The notes under the pieces were generated by a model. That model worked only from the letters and a program-made list of their open reading frames with translations. It was not told the DNA's origin and did no database searches. Shown here piece by piece: positions 51,444 to 59,458 of a stretch of 64,000 bases of DNA. The DNA is taken from assembly GCA_965199095.1 (NCBI GenBank), contig CBDAQM010000001.1, positions 1-64,000 on the forward strand, written 5' to 3'. The position numbers and the translations under genes are program-made. Origin of the DNA: LMUY01 sp965199095. Its GTDB lineage: Bacteria > Pseudomonadota > Alphaproteobacteria > Acetobacterales > Acetobacteraceae. Every line of letters begins with the position of its first letter. Position 1 is the first letter of the stretch.

Positions 51444-51959
51444 ATGGAATCGCGCATCGAGCGCTTGTGCGTCGAACGGGGTCTAAAGATGACCGGCCAA
51501 CGCCGCGTGATCGCGCGCGTTCTGTCCGATGCCGAAGATCATCCCGATGTAGAGGAACTATACCGGCGCGCCACCGCGCTGGACGAGCGGATCTCGATCG
51601 CCACGGTATACCGGACCGTCCGGCTGCTGGAGGAAAAGGGCATCCTTGCACGACGCGATTTCGGCGGGAACCGGGCCCGCTACGAGCCGACGGCGCATGG
51701 CCGGCACTACCATCTCATCGATGTCGACACGGGCAAGGTGATTGAATTCGAGGATCCGGAGCATGAACGGCTGATGCAGACGATCGCCGCCAGGCTGGGG
51801 TTTGACCTCGTCTCCCACCGGCTGGAGCTGTTCGGCAGCAAGCGTGCCGCCAAGCGCGACCCGAGCGGCGTCGAGGCCCGCGGAGAAGCACGGTCCAGTC
51901 CGCGCAAAGCATCGGAACCCGGGATCCTGCCACCGGCCGAACCGCGGTTCCACCGGTGA
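51444..51959 (+). CDS. fur: Fur-family metal-responsive regulator
   Basis: A 171-residue Fur-type repressor. The winged helix is KMTGQRRVIARVLSDAEDHP, DVEELYRRA and SIATVYRTVRLLEEKGIL. The metal/dimer domain is GRHYHLIDVDTGKVIEFEDP, with His ligands but without the CxxC pairs of enterobacterial Fur, as in many alphaproteobacterial Fur/Mur proteins. The basic, Pro-rich C-terminal tail after GSKRAAKRD is longer than usual. The ATG at 51444 has AGGA 7 nt upstream. Its stop overlaps the olsB start (GTGA). Confidence 0.92.
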   Translation: MESRIERLCVERGLKMTGQRRVIARVLSDAEDHPDVEELYRRATALDERISIATVYRTVRLLEEKGILARRDFGGNRARYEPTAHGRHYHLIDVDTGKVIEFEDPEHERLMQTIAARLGFDLVSHRLELFGSKRAAKRDPSGVEARGEARSSPRKASEPGILPPAEPRFHR

Positions 51960-52792
51960 AGGTCGACCGGCCAACCGTCGTGCAGAGGCCGGGGCTTCGA
52001 ACGTCTGACCGGTCCAGCTTTGGGGAGTTGCGGGCCGGACATCTCGGCTTGCGCATCGCCACCACACCCGATGAGGTCGACGCCCTGCAGGCCCTGCGCT
52101 TCCGGGTGTTCTACGAGGAGATGGGGGCCGAGCCTGACGCCGTGGCCGCCTTGTCCCGCCGTGACAGTGACGCCTTCGATGCCGCGGCCGACCACCTAAT
52201 CGTGATCGACCATGCGGTGAGCGGCGGGCCGCAGGGGGTGGTGGGCACCTACCGGATGATGCAGCGCGAGGGGGCGGCCATCGTCGGCCGCTTCTACTCT
52301 GCCGCAGAATACGACATCGCGCCCTTGCTCAGCTTTCCCGGCCGCGTGCTGGAGCTTGGGCGGTCATGCGTCGACGTGCGGTATCGCGGCCGGGCGGTGA
52401 TGCAGTTGCTGTGGCGCGGCATCGCGGCGTACATCTTCGCCCACGAGGTTGACCTGATGTTCGGCTGCGCCAGCCTGGGCGGCACCGATCCCGATGCGAT
52501 TGCGGCGGAACTGACCTACCTGCACCACAACCACCTGGCGCCGCCCGCCTTGCGCCCGCGTGCGATCGCCAGCCGGTATGTCGACATGCGCAGGCTGCCG
52601 CCGGAAACGATCGATAGCCGGCGCGTCCTGACCAGCCTTCCGCCGCTGGTGAAAGGCTATCTGCGGCTGGGTGGCATGGTCGGAGACGGCGCGGTGATCG
52701 ATGGCCAGTTCAACACCACCGATATCGCGATCGTGGTGAAGACGGACCTGGTCACCGGGAAATACATCGACCACTACAAGCGCACCACCTGA
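51956..52792 (+). CDS. olsB: L-ornithine N-alpha-acyltransferase
   Basis: A 278-residue acyltransferase of the OlsB/GNAT-like family, which transfers a 3-hydroxyacyl chain from ACP to ornithine to make lyso-ornithine lipid. Family blocks are ALRFRVFYEEMGAEPDAVAA, FYSAAEYDIAPLL, LELGRSCVDVRYRGRAVMQL, LMFGCASLGGTDPDAIAAEL and LPPLVKGYLRLGGMVGDGAV. The second acyltransferase OlsA is not adjacent. The GTG start overlaps the fur stop, so expression is tied to the regulator's transcript. Confidence 0.92.
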   Translation: MKVDRPTVVQRPGLRTSDRSSFGELRAGHLGLRIATTPDEVDALQALRFRVFYEEMGAEPDAVAALSRRDSDAFDAAADHLIVIDHAVSGGPQGVVGTYRMMQREGAAIVGRFYSAAEYDIAPLLSFPGRVLELGRSCVDVRYRGRAVMQLLWRGIAAYIFAHEVDLMFGCASLGGTDPDAIAAELTYLHHNHLAPPALRPRAIASRYVDMRRLPPETIDSRRVLTSLPPLVKGYLRLGGMVGDGAVIDGQFNTTDIAIVVKTDLVTGKYIDHYKRTT

Positions 52793-52794
52793 GC

Positions 52795-53730
52795 ATGGCC
52801 CGGTTCAACGTCGTCATGACGGCGCCTCGGCTGGCCGAGGAAGCCGTCGCCGTGCTGGAGCAGGCGGGATGTGCGGTGCACTATATGCCAGCCTATCCAA
52901 GCGCAGCGGCCGTGGCGCAGCGCGTGCGGGAGGTGGCTGCGGACGCCGTGCTGTCCCGCCAAGGGCCGGTGATGGCCGCGGCGATGGACGCGTCCGACCG
53001 GCTTCGCGTCGTCGCCCGGCATGGCGTGGGCGTGGACGACGTGGACCTGGCGGCGGCAGCGGCGCGCGGCATCGTGGTCACGCGTGCCCCCGGCTCCAAC
53101 ACCCCGGCGGTGGCCGAGCATGCCATGGCCATGATCCTCGCCCTGGTCAAACAGCTCCGGCCGGTCGGCGAGGCCCTGGCGCTTGGCGGCTGGCGCGAGG
53201 GGATGCCCCCTGTCCGCGACGTCGCCGGGCTGCGGCTGGGATTGCTCGGCCATGGTTCGATCGGCCAGGCGGTCGGCCGGCTGGCGGCGGCATTCGGCAT
53301 GGTGGTGACGGCGTATGACCCCGCCCAGCCTGGCGTCAGCCTGCCGGCGCTGTTGCACCGGTCGGACGTGCTATCGCTCCACTGCCCCTACATGCCGGCC
53401 ACGCATCACGTCATCGACGCCGCGGCGCTGGCCGCCCTGCCGCGCGGCTCGTTCATGGTGAACACGGCGCGGGGCGGGCTGATCGACGAGGCGGCCCTGC
53501 TGGCGGCGCTTGACACCAACCATCTCGCCGGAGCGGCATTGGACGTCTTCGAAATCGAGCCGCCGCCTGCCGACGACCCGCTGCGCCGCCACCCCCGGGT
53601 GATCGCGACCGCGCACATGGCAGGCACGACACCCCGGTCGCTGGTGGCGATGGGGCTCATGGCCGCCGAGTGCATCGCCGCCGTGCTGACCGGCGCCCCG
53701 GTGCCAGCCGGACGCACCGTGCACCCCTGA
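52795..53730 (+). CDS. D-2-hydroxyacid dehydrogenase (phosphoglycerate-dehydrogenase-like)
   Basis: A 311-residue NAD-dependent dehydrogenase. The catalytic residues are recognisable: Arg in MVNTARGGLIDE, Glu in DVFEIEPPPADD and His in VIATAHMAG. The NAD site is GLRLGLLGHGSIGQAVGRLA. VARHGVGVDDVDLAAAAARG matches the SerA/hydroxyacid group. It interconverts a 2-keto acid and a D-2-hydroxy acid. The substrate is unknown; it lacks the ACT domain of dedicated SerA. It is 2 bases downstream of olsB and overlaps lnt (TGATG). Confidence 0.9.
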   Translation: MARFNVVMTAPRLAEEAVAVLEQAGCAVHYMPAYPSAAAVAQRVREVAADAVLSRQGPVMAAAMDASDRLRVVARHGVGVDDVDLAAAAARGIVVTRAPGSNTPAVAEHAMAMILALVKQLRPVGEALALGGWREGMPPVRDVAGLRLGLLGHGSIGQAVGRLAAAFGMVVTAYDPAQPGVSLPALLHRSDVLSLHCPYMPATHHVIDAAALAALPRGSFMVNTARGGLIDEAALLAALDTNHLAGAALDVFEIEPPPADDPLRRHPRVIATAHMAGTTPRSLVAMGLMAAECIAAVLTGAPVPAGRTVHP

Positions 53731-55286
53731 TGCGCCGTTGGCCGACCCTGTTCTACGCGCGTCTTGTCGCAATGGCGGGATGGCGGGCCGATCTGGCTGC
53801 GGCCGGACTCGGCGCGCTGTCCGCCGCCGCCTTGCCGCCGGTGTATGCCATCCCGGTGCTGCTGGTCTCCGTCCCCGGCCTGATGGCGCTGATCGACGGC
53901 GCGAAAGGCTGGGGCGGGGCGTTGCGTTGCGGCTTCTTCTTTGGATTGTGCCACCACATCCTCGGGCTGTACTGGATCACCGAGGCGATCCTGATCGAGT
54001 CGGCCCGCTATTGGTGGCTGGTGCCGCTGGCGGTGCCGGCGCTTTCAGCGTTGCTGGCCCTGTTCATCGCGGTCGCCTGCGGCGGCGCGCGGATGGCGCC
54101 GGCCGGGTGGCACCGCGTCATGCTGTTCGGCGGTTTATGGACGCTGGCGGATTTGGCGCGCCAGTTCATCGGCACCGGCTTTCCCTGGAATCCTTGGGGC
54201 AGCGTCTGGTCCATCCCGGGACCAGTCGGCGACGTGCTGATCCAGCCTGCATCCTGGATCGGCGTTCCTGGAATGACCCTGCTCACCGTGCTACTAGCCG
54301 CGACGCCCGCACTCGGCTGGCGCTGGCTTTCGGGTGCCGGCCTCGCGATGGTGGCGTGGGTGGCGTTTGGACTGCACCGTTTGGACCAGGCCGTCCCGCC
54401 GCCGCCTGGTGTCAGCGTCGTGCTGGTCCAGGGCAACGTCCCCCAGGATGATAAATGGGACCGCACGATCGCCGCCGGCGTGTTCGACCGCTATCTCGCG
54501 CTGACCCAACAGGGTGTCGCCGCGGCCCAGCGCGACGCGCCCGGCCAAGCCATCGTCGTGGTTTGGCCGGAAACTGCCAGCCCATACCTGTTGGGCCAGG
54601 ATCGCGGCGCCCGCGAAGCCATCTGGCAGGCGGCGAGCCCGGCGACCGCCGTGCTGGCGGGCAGCATCCGGTTTGATGCCGCTGGCGAGCCCTATAACTC
54701 CATGTTCGTGCTGACCGGTCCCGACACGATCGCCGGCTACTACGACAAATGGCACCTGGTGCCGTTCGGTGAGTTTGCGCCCAGTTGGGTGCCGTTTTCC
54801 GTGCAGATCGTGCCCGGCCATCTCGCCTTCGGCAGTGGTCCGAAGACGCTCCACGCACCAGGTTTGCCGCCGTTTGGGGGTTTGATCTGTTACGAGGCCA
54901 TTTATCCCGGCGAGCTCGTCGACGAGGCTGACCGGCCCGACTGGCTGGTCAACATCACCAACGATGCCTGGTTCGGCAACTCCACCGGACCGCGGCAGCA
55001 TCTGGAGGCAGCCCGCTTGCGCGCCGTGGAGGAGGGCCTGCCCCTGTTCCGGGCGGCCAACACCGGGATCACGGCGGCCTTCGACGCCTCCGGCCACGAG
55101 CTTGCCCAGCTACAACCCAGGGTTGCGGCAGAGATGGTCGTTACACTGCCTGGTCAGCGCGGTCGAACGCCATTTGCACGCTTGGGGCTCGGTATTCCCC
55201 TTCTCCTCTCCCTTGGAGCATGCGGAGCCGGTCTGGGCGTCATCAGAAAACGAGACACAGGACGGTTTCGAGGATCAAACATCTAA
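53730..55286 (+). CDS. lnt: Apolipoprotein N-acyltransferase
   Basis: A 518-residue inner-membrane enzyme that adds the third acyl chain to lipoproteins. Several N-terminal membrane helices are followed by a periplasmic nitrilase-like domain with the catalytic triad: Glu in VVWPETASP, Lys in YYDKWHLVPFGEFAP and Cys in GGLICYEAIYPG. A last helix is LGLGIPLLLSLGACGAGLGV. The ATG at 53730 overlaps the dehydrogenase stop. In many alphaproteobacteria an XRE regulator follows lnt, as here. Confidence 0.94.
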   Translation: MRRWPTLFYARLVAMAGWRADLAAAGLGALSAAALPPVYAIPVLLVSVPGLMALIDGAKGWGGALRCGFFFGLCHHILGLYWITEAILIESARYWWLVPLAVPALSALLALFIAVACGGARMAPAGWHRVMLFGGLWTLADLARQFIGTGFPWNPWGSVWSIPGPVGDVLIQPASWIGVPGMTLLTVLLAATPALGWRWLSGAGLAMVAWVAFGLHRLDQAVPPPPGVSVVLVQGNVPQDDKWDRTIAAGVFDRYLALTQQGVAAAQRDAPGQAIVVVWPETASPYLLGQDRGAREAIWQAASPATAVLAGSIRFDAAGEPYNSMFVLTGPDTIAGYYDKWHLVPFGEFAPSWVPFSVQIVPGHLAFGSGPKTLHAPGLPPFGGLICYEAIYPGELVDEADRPDWLVNITNDAWFGNSTGPRQHLEAARLRAVEEGLPLFRAANTGITAAFDASGHELAQLQPRVAAEMVVTLPGQRGRTPFARLGLGIPLLLSLGACGAGLGVIRKRDTGRFRGSNI

Positions 55287-55321
55287 GATTCTAGCTAAGT
55301 CCAAAGTTATCTCTAGGTTTG

Positions 55322-55350
55322 TTGACAATTACGGGTTGTGCCTTTAACGA
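55322..55350 (+). promoter_or_regulatory. Putative sigma-70 promoter of the XRE gene
   Basis: TTGACA (55322-55327) and TAACGA (55345-55350) are separated by 17 bases in an AT-rich intergenic stretch, about 60 bases upstream of the XRE start. Confidence 0.5.
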
Positions 55351-55410
55351 ACCCTTCACGTCTGGAACTGCCGCCCACCGGTCGGCTCTGGCGGAAAGGC
55401 AGGTGACGTT

Positions 55411-55845
55411 ATGTCTGAGCAGGTTGAGAACCGCGCCAGTCCGGTCGACGTGCATGTCGGTGCGCGAATCCGGCTCCGGCGCACGCTCATGGGCATGTCA
55501 CAGGAGCGTCTTGGCGATGCGCTCGGGCTCACATTCCAGCAGGTCCAGAAATACGAGCGGGGCGCCAACCGGGTCGGTGCCTCGCGGTTGTTCGACCTGT
55601 CGCGGATCTTGGATGTTCCCATCAGTTTCTTCTACGACAACATGCCGGAGTCGCTGGCGGGGGTGGCGCCTCAATCGCGCCCCATGCACGGTTTCGCCGA
55701 ACCACAGGGCGGTTTTGCCGCCGACGACACGATGGCCAAGCGGGAGACGTTGGAGCTTGTGCGGTCTTATTACCGCATCACTGACCCAAATGTCCGCAAG
55801 CGTATGTTGGACCTCATCAAGTCGATGGGTCCGGCGGAGGAATAA
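55411..55845 (+). CDS. XRE-family helix-turn-helix regulator
   Basis: A 144-residue protein. The Cro/C1 helix-turn-helix occupies about residues 16-72 (IRLRRTLMGMSQERLGDALG, LTFQQVQKYERGANRVGASR, LFDLSRILDVPISFFYDNMP). The C-terminal part (RETLELVRSYYRITDPNVRKRML) is typical of a widespread alphaproteobacterial group often found between lnt and metK. Here metK is absent and the end overlaps the opposite-strand gshB by 29 bases. Confidence 0.92.
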   Translation: MSEQVENRASPVDVHVGARIRLRRTLMGMSQERLGDALGLTFQQVQKYERGANRVGASRLFDLSRILDVPISFFYDNMPESLAGVAPQSRPMHGFAEPQGGFAADDTMAKRETLELVRSYYRITDPNVRKRMLDLIKSMGPAEE

Positions 55846-56821
55846 CGCCGCGCTTTGCCTCGATCTTGTCCCAGATTGCGCTCGCCAGATCGGGTCCGCC
55901 GAACCGGGCGATCTCCTGTAGTCCCGTGGGCGACGTAACGTTGATCTCGGTCAACCAGTCCCCAATCACGTCGATCCCCACGAACAGCAACCCGCGCTCG
56001 CGCAGCAAAGGGCCGATTCGGGCGCAAATTTCCCGGTCGCGCGCTGTCAACGCCACGGCTTCCGGCCGACCGCCGACATGCATGTTGGACCGTGCCTCGC
56101 CTTGCGCCGGCACGCGGTTGATGGCGCCCAACGCTTCGCCATCCACGAGGATGATCCGCTTGTCACCCAGCCGCACTGCGGGCTCGTAGCGCTGGATCAT
56201 CAGCGGCTCGCGCGAGCGGGCCCAGTGCATCTCCAGGAGGGAGGCGAGGTTTTCGTCGTCTTCACGGATGCGGAACACGCCTGCGCCGCCGTTGCCGAAC
56301 AGCGGCTTGACGATGATGTCGCGGTACTCGGCGCGGAAGCTGCGGACAGCCTCCGCGTCCCAGGTGATCAGGGTCGGCGGCATAAGCTCCGGAAAATGCG
56401 TCACCAACAGCTTCTCCGGCGCGTCCCGCACGCTCGCCGGGTCGTTGACCACGAGCGTGCCAGGATGGATGTGCTCCAGCATGTGCGTCGCCGTGATGTA
56501 AGCCAGGTCGAACGGGGGGTCCTGACGCATCAGCACCACGTCCATCGACGCAAGATTGATCCTGCATGCCTCGCCGAACCGGTAATGCGCGCCTTGCGAC
56601 CGCTCCACCGTCACCGGCCGCGCGATGGCGGTCAAGCGCTCGACATTGCCGCCGTGGGGGGAGGGGGCACCTTCGCGCAGGCTCATGTGACGCACTTCGT
56701 AATGCCAGAGCGCATGGCCGCGACGCTGCGCCTCCAGCATCAGCGCGAACGTCGAATCTGCATTGATGTTGATTGTTTCGATCGGGTCCATTTGGACGGC
56801 AACTCTTAGCGGCACGGGCAT
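55817..56821 (-). CDS. gshB: Glutathione synthetase
   Basis: A 334-residue ATP-grasp ligase that joins gamma-glutamylcysteine and glycine. The N-terminal domain carries VAVQMDPIETININADSTFA; MRQDPPFDLAYITATHMLE, DIIVKPLFGNGGAGVFRI and INVTSPTGLQEIARFGGPD follow in order. The length matches the family (about 315-335). The ATG at 56821 has GGAG about 8 nt upstream. It faces two glutathione-using genes (gloB, gst) a little further on. Its 3-prime end overlaps the XRE gene antisense. Confidence 0.95.
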   Translation of the reverse strand: MPVPLRVAVQMDPIETININADSTFALMLEAQRRGHALWHYEVRHMSLREGAPSPHGGNVERLTAIARPVTVERSQGAHYRFGEACRINLASMDVVLMRQDPPFDLAYITATHMLEHIHPGTLVVNDPASVRDAPEKLLVTHFPELMPPTLITWDAEAVRSFRAEYRDIIVKPLFGNGGAGVFRIREDDENLASLLEMHWARSREPLMIQRYEPAVRLGDKRIILVDGEALGAINRVPAQGEARSNMHVGGRPEAVALTARDREICARIGPLLRERGLLFVGIDVIGDWLTEINVTSPTGLQEIARFGGPDLASAIWDKIEAKRGVIPPPDPST

Positions 56822-56835
56822 GGGGGCACTCCGGC

Positions 56836-56878
56836 GAGCAGTTTCAACCAGACCGGTCCGATCTGGTTGAAACTGCTC
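56836..56878. repeat. Perfect long hairpin between gshB and a secreted-protein gene
   Basis: GAGCAGTTTCAACCAGA and its exact reverse complement are separated by the 9-base loop CCGGTCCGA. It lies 15 bases upstream of the gshB start, in a divergent promoter region. It is followed by CTAG. Whether it is a regulatory hairpin or a member of a dispersed palindromic repeat family cannot be told from one copy. Confidence 0.75.
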
Positions 56879-56962
56879 TAGCAGAACGGCCGTGTGAGGG
56901 AACGGTCGACGTGGAGCGCCGTTCTAGGAGTACGCCCACACGAAGAAATAAGGATCATCTTT

Positions 56963-57412
56963 ATGAGACTGTCTCTCGCCGCGGCGGCGCTTCTTCTGAC
57001 CAGCAGCGCCGCTTTCGTTTCCAATCCCGTCCTGGCGCAGAACGCGGGCACGTCGCCGACGGCCTCTGGCACGACGCCGCAGATGACGGCGGCGCCCCCA
57101 GCAGCCACGGCAACGCCCACGCCGGGCAGCCAGACGCCGGCAGCCTCCGTCAACTCCACCCCGCAGACTTCATCGGCCAGCCCGAGCGCGGTGCAGACGC
57201 AGAACACGACGCATCGGACGGCTGCCGCCCCCGTCGCCGGCCGGAACAGCTTCACGCAAAGCCAGGCCGCCCGCCGGATTGCCGCGGCCGGCTACACCAA
57301 GGTGGCCGGCCTGAAGAAGGACGGCCACGGCATCTGGCGCGGCCAGGCGCAGAAGGACGGCAATCCCGTGTCGGTTTCTCTGGACTACCAGGGCAACGTC
57401 ACCGGGCAGTAA
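56963..57412 (+). CDS. Secreted Thr/Ala/Pro-rich protein with PepSY-like C-terminus
   Basis: A 149-residue protein with a clear signal peptide (LSLAAAALLLTSSAAF to about VLAQ). A low-complexity linker of Thr, Ala, Ser and Pro (residues 27-90) follows. A C-terminal folded segment, SFTQSQAARRIAAAGYTKVA, GLKKDGHGIWRGQA and GNPVSVSLDYQGNV, resembles PepSY-like modules of periplasmic proteins. The function is unknown. The ATG at 56963 has AAGGA upstream. It is 37 bases ahead of the stress-type protein. Confidence 0.75.
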   Translation: MRLSLAAAALLLTSSAAFVSNPVLAQNAGTSPTASGTTPQMTAAPPAATATPTPGSQTPAASVNSTPQTSSASPSAVQTQNTTHRTAAAPVAGRNSFTQSQAARRIAAAGYTKVAGLKKDGHGIWRGQAQKDGNPVSVSLDYQGNVTGQ

Positions 57413-57449
57413 CGCCGACTCCTCGGATAACAAAAAAAGGACAACTGCA

Positions 57450-58073
57450 ATGCGCACAGTAGCACATCTGTTTGACAGCTATGAGACCGCCCAAGCCGTC
57501 GTCGCCGAGTTGGAACGGGCTGGTTTCTCCAGCAACGACGTGAGCCTCGTCGCCAACCAGGCCACGACGAACGCGGCCTCGACGACGTCCGGCACGTCGA
57601 CGACCGACTCGGCGCCGGCCAGCACCGGCGCGGGAACCGGGGCGTCGATCGGCACCATCCTGGGCGGCGGTGCCGGCCTGCTGGCCGGGATCGGGGCGCT
57701 CGCGATCCCCGGGATCGGCCCGGTGGTTGCCGCCGGCTGGCTGGTGGCGACGCTGACCGGCGCGGGTGCAGGTGCTGCCGCTGGCGGCCTGCTCGGCTCG
57801 CTGACCGGCGCTGGCGTGTCGGAAGACCACGCCCATGTCTACGCCGAGGGCGTGCGGCGCGGCAGCACGTTGGTCACGGTCCGCGCCGACGACTCGCGCG
57901 CAATGGAGGCGGAGACGATCATGTCGCGGCATGGTCCGGTCGATGTGGCGCAACGCAGCGTCGACTATCGTTCCAGCGGCGATTGGAGCAAGTTCGATTC
58001 GAACCGCGGCGCCCTCACCGAGGACGAGTTGCAGGCGGAGCGCATGCGCGTGTCGAGCCGGGCGGGTATCTGA
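57450..58073 (+). CDS. General-stress-type membrane protein (YflT/GSP17M-like)
   Basis: A 207-residue protein starting TVAHLFDSYETAQAVVAELE, the ferredoxin-like N-terminal motif of general-stress-17M proteins. A Thr/Ser-rich linker and two glycine-zipper membrane segments (IGTILGGGAGLLAGIGALAI, AGAGAAAGGLLGSLTGAGVS) follow. A second copy of the soluble motif ends it (HAHVYAEGVRRGSTLVTVRA). Its role is probably envelope stress. AAGGA lies 9 nt before the ATG. Confidence 0.8.
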   Translation: MRTVAHLFDSYETAQAVVAELERAGFSSNDVSLVANQATTNAASTTSGTSTTDSAPASTGAGTGASIGTILGGGAGLLAGIGALAIPGIGPVVAAGWLVATLTGAGAGAAAGGLLGSLTGAGVSEDHAHVYAEGVRRGSTLVTVRADDSRAMEAETIMSRHGPVDVAQRSVDYRSSGDWSKFDSNRGALTEDELQAERMRVSSRAGI

Positions 58074-58102
58074 CCCGCTGGCTCGCTAACGGTCACGTTG
58101 CT

Positions 58103-58136
58103 CTCGGCGGGGTGGTGCTACATCATCCTCGCCGAG
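58103..58136 (+). promoter_or_regulatory. Stem-loop just upstream of the gloB ribosome binding site
   Basis: CTCGGCG pairs with CGCCGAG across a 20-base loop ending directly before the GGAG of gloB. It could terminate the upstream transcript or affect gloB translation. The evidence is only the inverted repeat and its position. Confidence 0.3.
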
Positions 58137-58148
58137 ATGGAGATGTTC

Positions 58149-58877
58149 ATGCCCGCGACCGCCCAGGCCGTCCCGATCCTGTCTGACAACTACGCCTGGC
58201 TGATCCGTGACAGCGAGACTGGTTTCACTGCGATCGTCGACCCGGCTGAAGAGGCGTCCGTCGTTGACGCGATAATGGCGCATGGCGGACGCTTGGACGC
58301 GATCATCATCACGCATCATCACGACGACCATATCGCTGCAGTCGATCCGATACGGGCGCGTTTTGGTGCGAAAGTCATTGGCGCGACAGCCGACGCGCAT
58401 CGCCTGCCGAAGCTTGACCAGGCCGTGGCAGAAGGCGATGCGGTACAACTCGGTGCGGCAACCGCAACGGTGATCGACACGCCGGGCCACACGGTCGGGC
58501 ATGTGTCCTACTTCATCCAGCCTGGCGCCGTGTTGCTGTGTGGTGACACGTTGTTCAGCCTCGGCTGTGGCAAGCTGCTGGAAGGGACGGCCGCCAACAT
58601 GTTTTCGAGCCTGCGCAAATTGGCTGTGTTGCCGCCTGAAACGATCGTGTGTTGCGGTCATGAATACACCCAGAGCAATGCCCGGTTCGCCATGACCGAG
58701 GAGCCTGACAACCAGGCCCTGAGGCGTCGGGCGGCTGAAATCACGCGGCTCCGGGCAGAGGGTCGACCGACCGTTCCCAGCCGGCTGGCGGATGAGCAGG
58801 CGGAGAACCCGTTCCTTCATGCACCGGACGCCGCGATGCTCGGCGCCATCCGTGCCCGCAAGGACAGCTTTCAATGA
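58149..58877 (+). CDS. gloB: Hydroxyacylglutathione hydrolase (glyoxalase II)
   Basis: A 242-residue metallo-beta-lactamase-fold thioesterase that releases D-lactate and glutathione from lactoylglutathione. The metal site is ITHHHDDHIAAVD; PGHTVGHVSYF, LLCGDTLFSLGCGKLLEGTA and CCGHEYTQSNARFA are glyoxalase-II hallmarks. The ATG at 58149 is chosen because GGAG lies 6 nt upstream; ATG 58137 is an alternative. The stop overlaps the next gene (ATGA). Confidence 0.95.
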   Translation: MPATAQAVPILSDNYAWLIRDSETGFTAIVDPAEEASVVDAIMAHGGRLDAIIITHHHDDHIAAVDPIRARFGAKVIGATADAHRLPKLDQAVAEGDAVQLGAATATVIDTPGHTVGHVSYFIQPGAVLLCGDTLFSLGCGKLLEGTAANMFSSLRKLAVLPPETIVCCGHEYTQSNARFAMTEEPDNQALRRRAAEITRLRAEGRPTVPSRLADEQAENPFLHAPDAAMLGAIRARKDSFQ

Positions 58878-59458
58878 AACTGTTCCACGCCCCGGCGAGT
58901 CCATTCGTCCGCAAGGTGATGGCCTGTGCAATCGCCCGCGGCATAGACGGCCAAATCACGTTGGTCGCTGCCAACGGGGAGGCGCCGGACCTCGTCGCCG
59001 TCAACCCGCTGGGCAAAATCCCCTGTCTGGTGACCGAGGACGGGATCGCATTGTTCGACAGCCGCGTGATCTGTGAGTTCCTGGACAGTGTGGGCGACGT
59101 GATCCCGCTCTTCCCGACGCACGGTCCGCGCATGCGCGCCTTGCGGTTCCAGGCGCTCGGCGACGGCATTTGCGACGCCGCGGTGTTGTGCCGCGGTGAG
59201 TCGATGCGCCCCAAGGACGCTGCGCGGGACGCCGTAATCGCCACGCAGAAGCAGAAGATATCCCGTTCGCTCGCTGTCCTGGAGGCGGACATGCCCGCCA
59301 ACCACCTCGATATCGGCAGCATCGCCGTGGCATGCGCCCTGGGCTATCTCGACCTCCGTTTTGCAGGCGACCCTTGGCGGGATGGGCGTCCGGCATTGGC
59401 CGGGTGGTATGACACCATGCAGCAGCATCCCTGCATCGCTGCGACAAAGCCGGTTTAA
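58874..59458 (+). CDS. Glutathione S-transferase
   Basis: A 194-residue GST. The thioredoxin-fold N-terminus is KLFHAPASPFVRKVMACAIA, with the conserved Ser near residue 9. NPLGKIPCLVTEDGIALFDS is the glutathione-contact cis-Pro and Ser region, then an all-helical C-terminal domain follows (YLDLRFAGDPWRDGRPALAG). It conjugates glutathione to electrophiles or acts as a peroxidase. It is translationally coupled to gloB (ATGA) and its 3-prime end overlaps the MFS gene by 4 bases on the other strand. Confidence 0.92.
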   Translation: MKLFHAPASPFVRKVMACAIARGIDGQITLVAANGEAPDLVAVNPLGKIPCLVTEDGIALFDSRVICEFLDSVGDVIPLFPTHGPRMRALRFQALGDGICDAAVLCRGESMRPKDAARDAVIATQKQKISRSLAVLEADMPANHLDIGSIAVACALGYLDLRFAGDPWRDGRPALAGWYDTMQQHPCIAATKPV

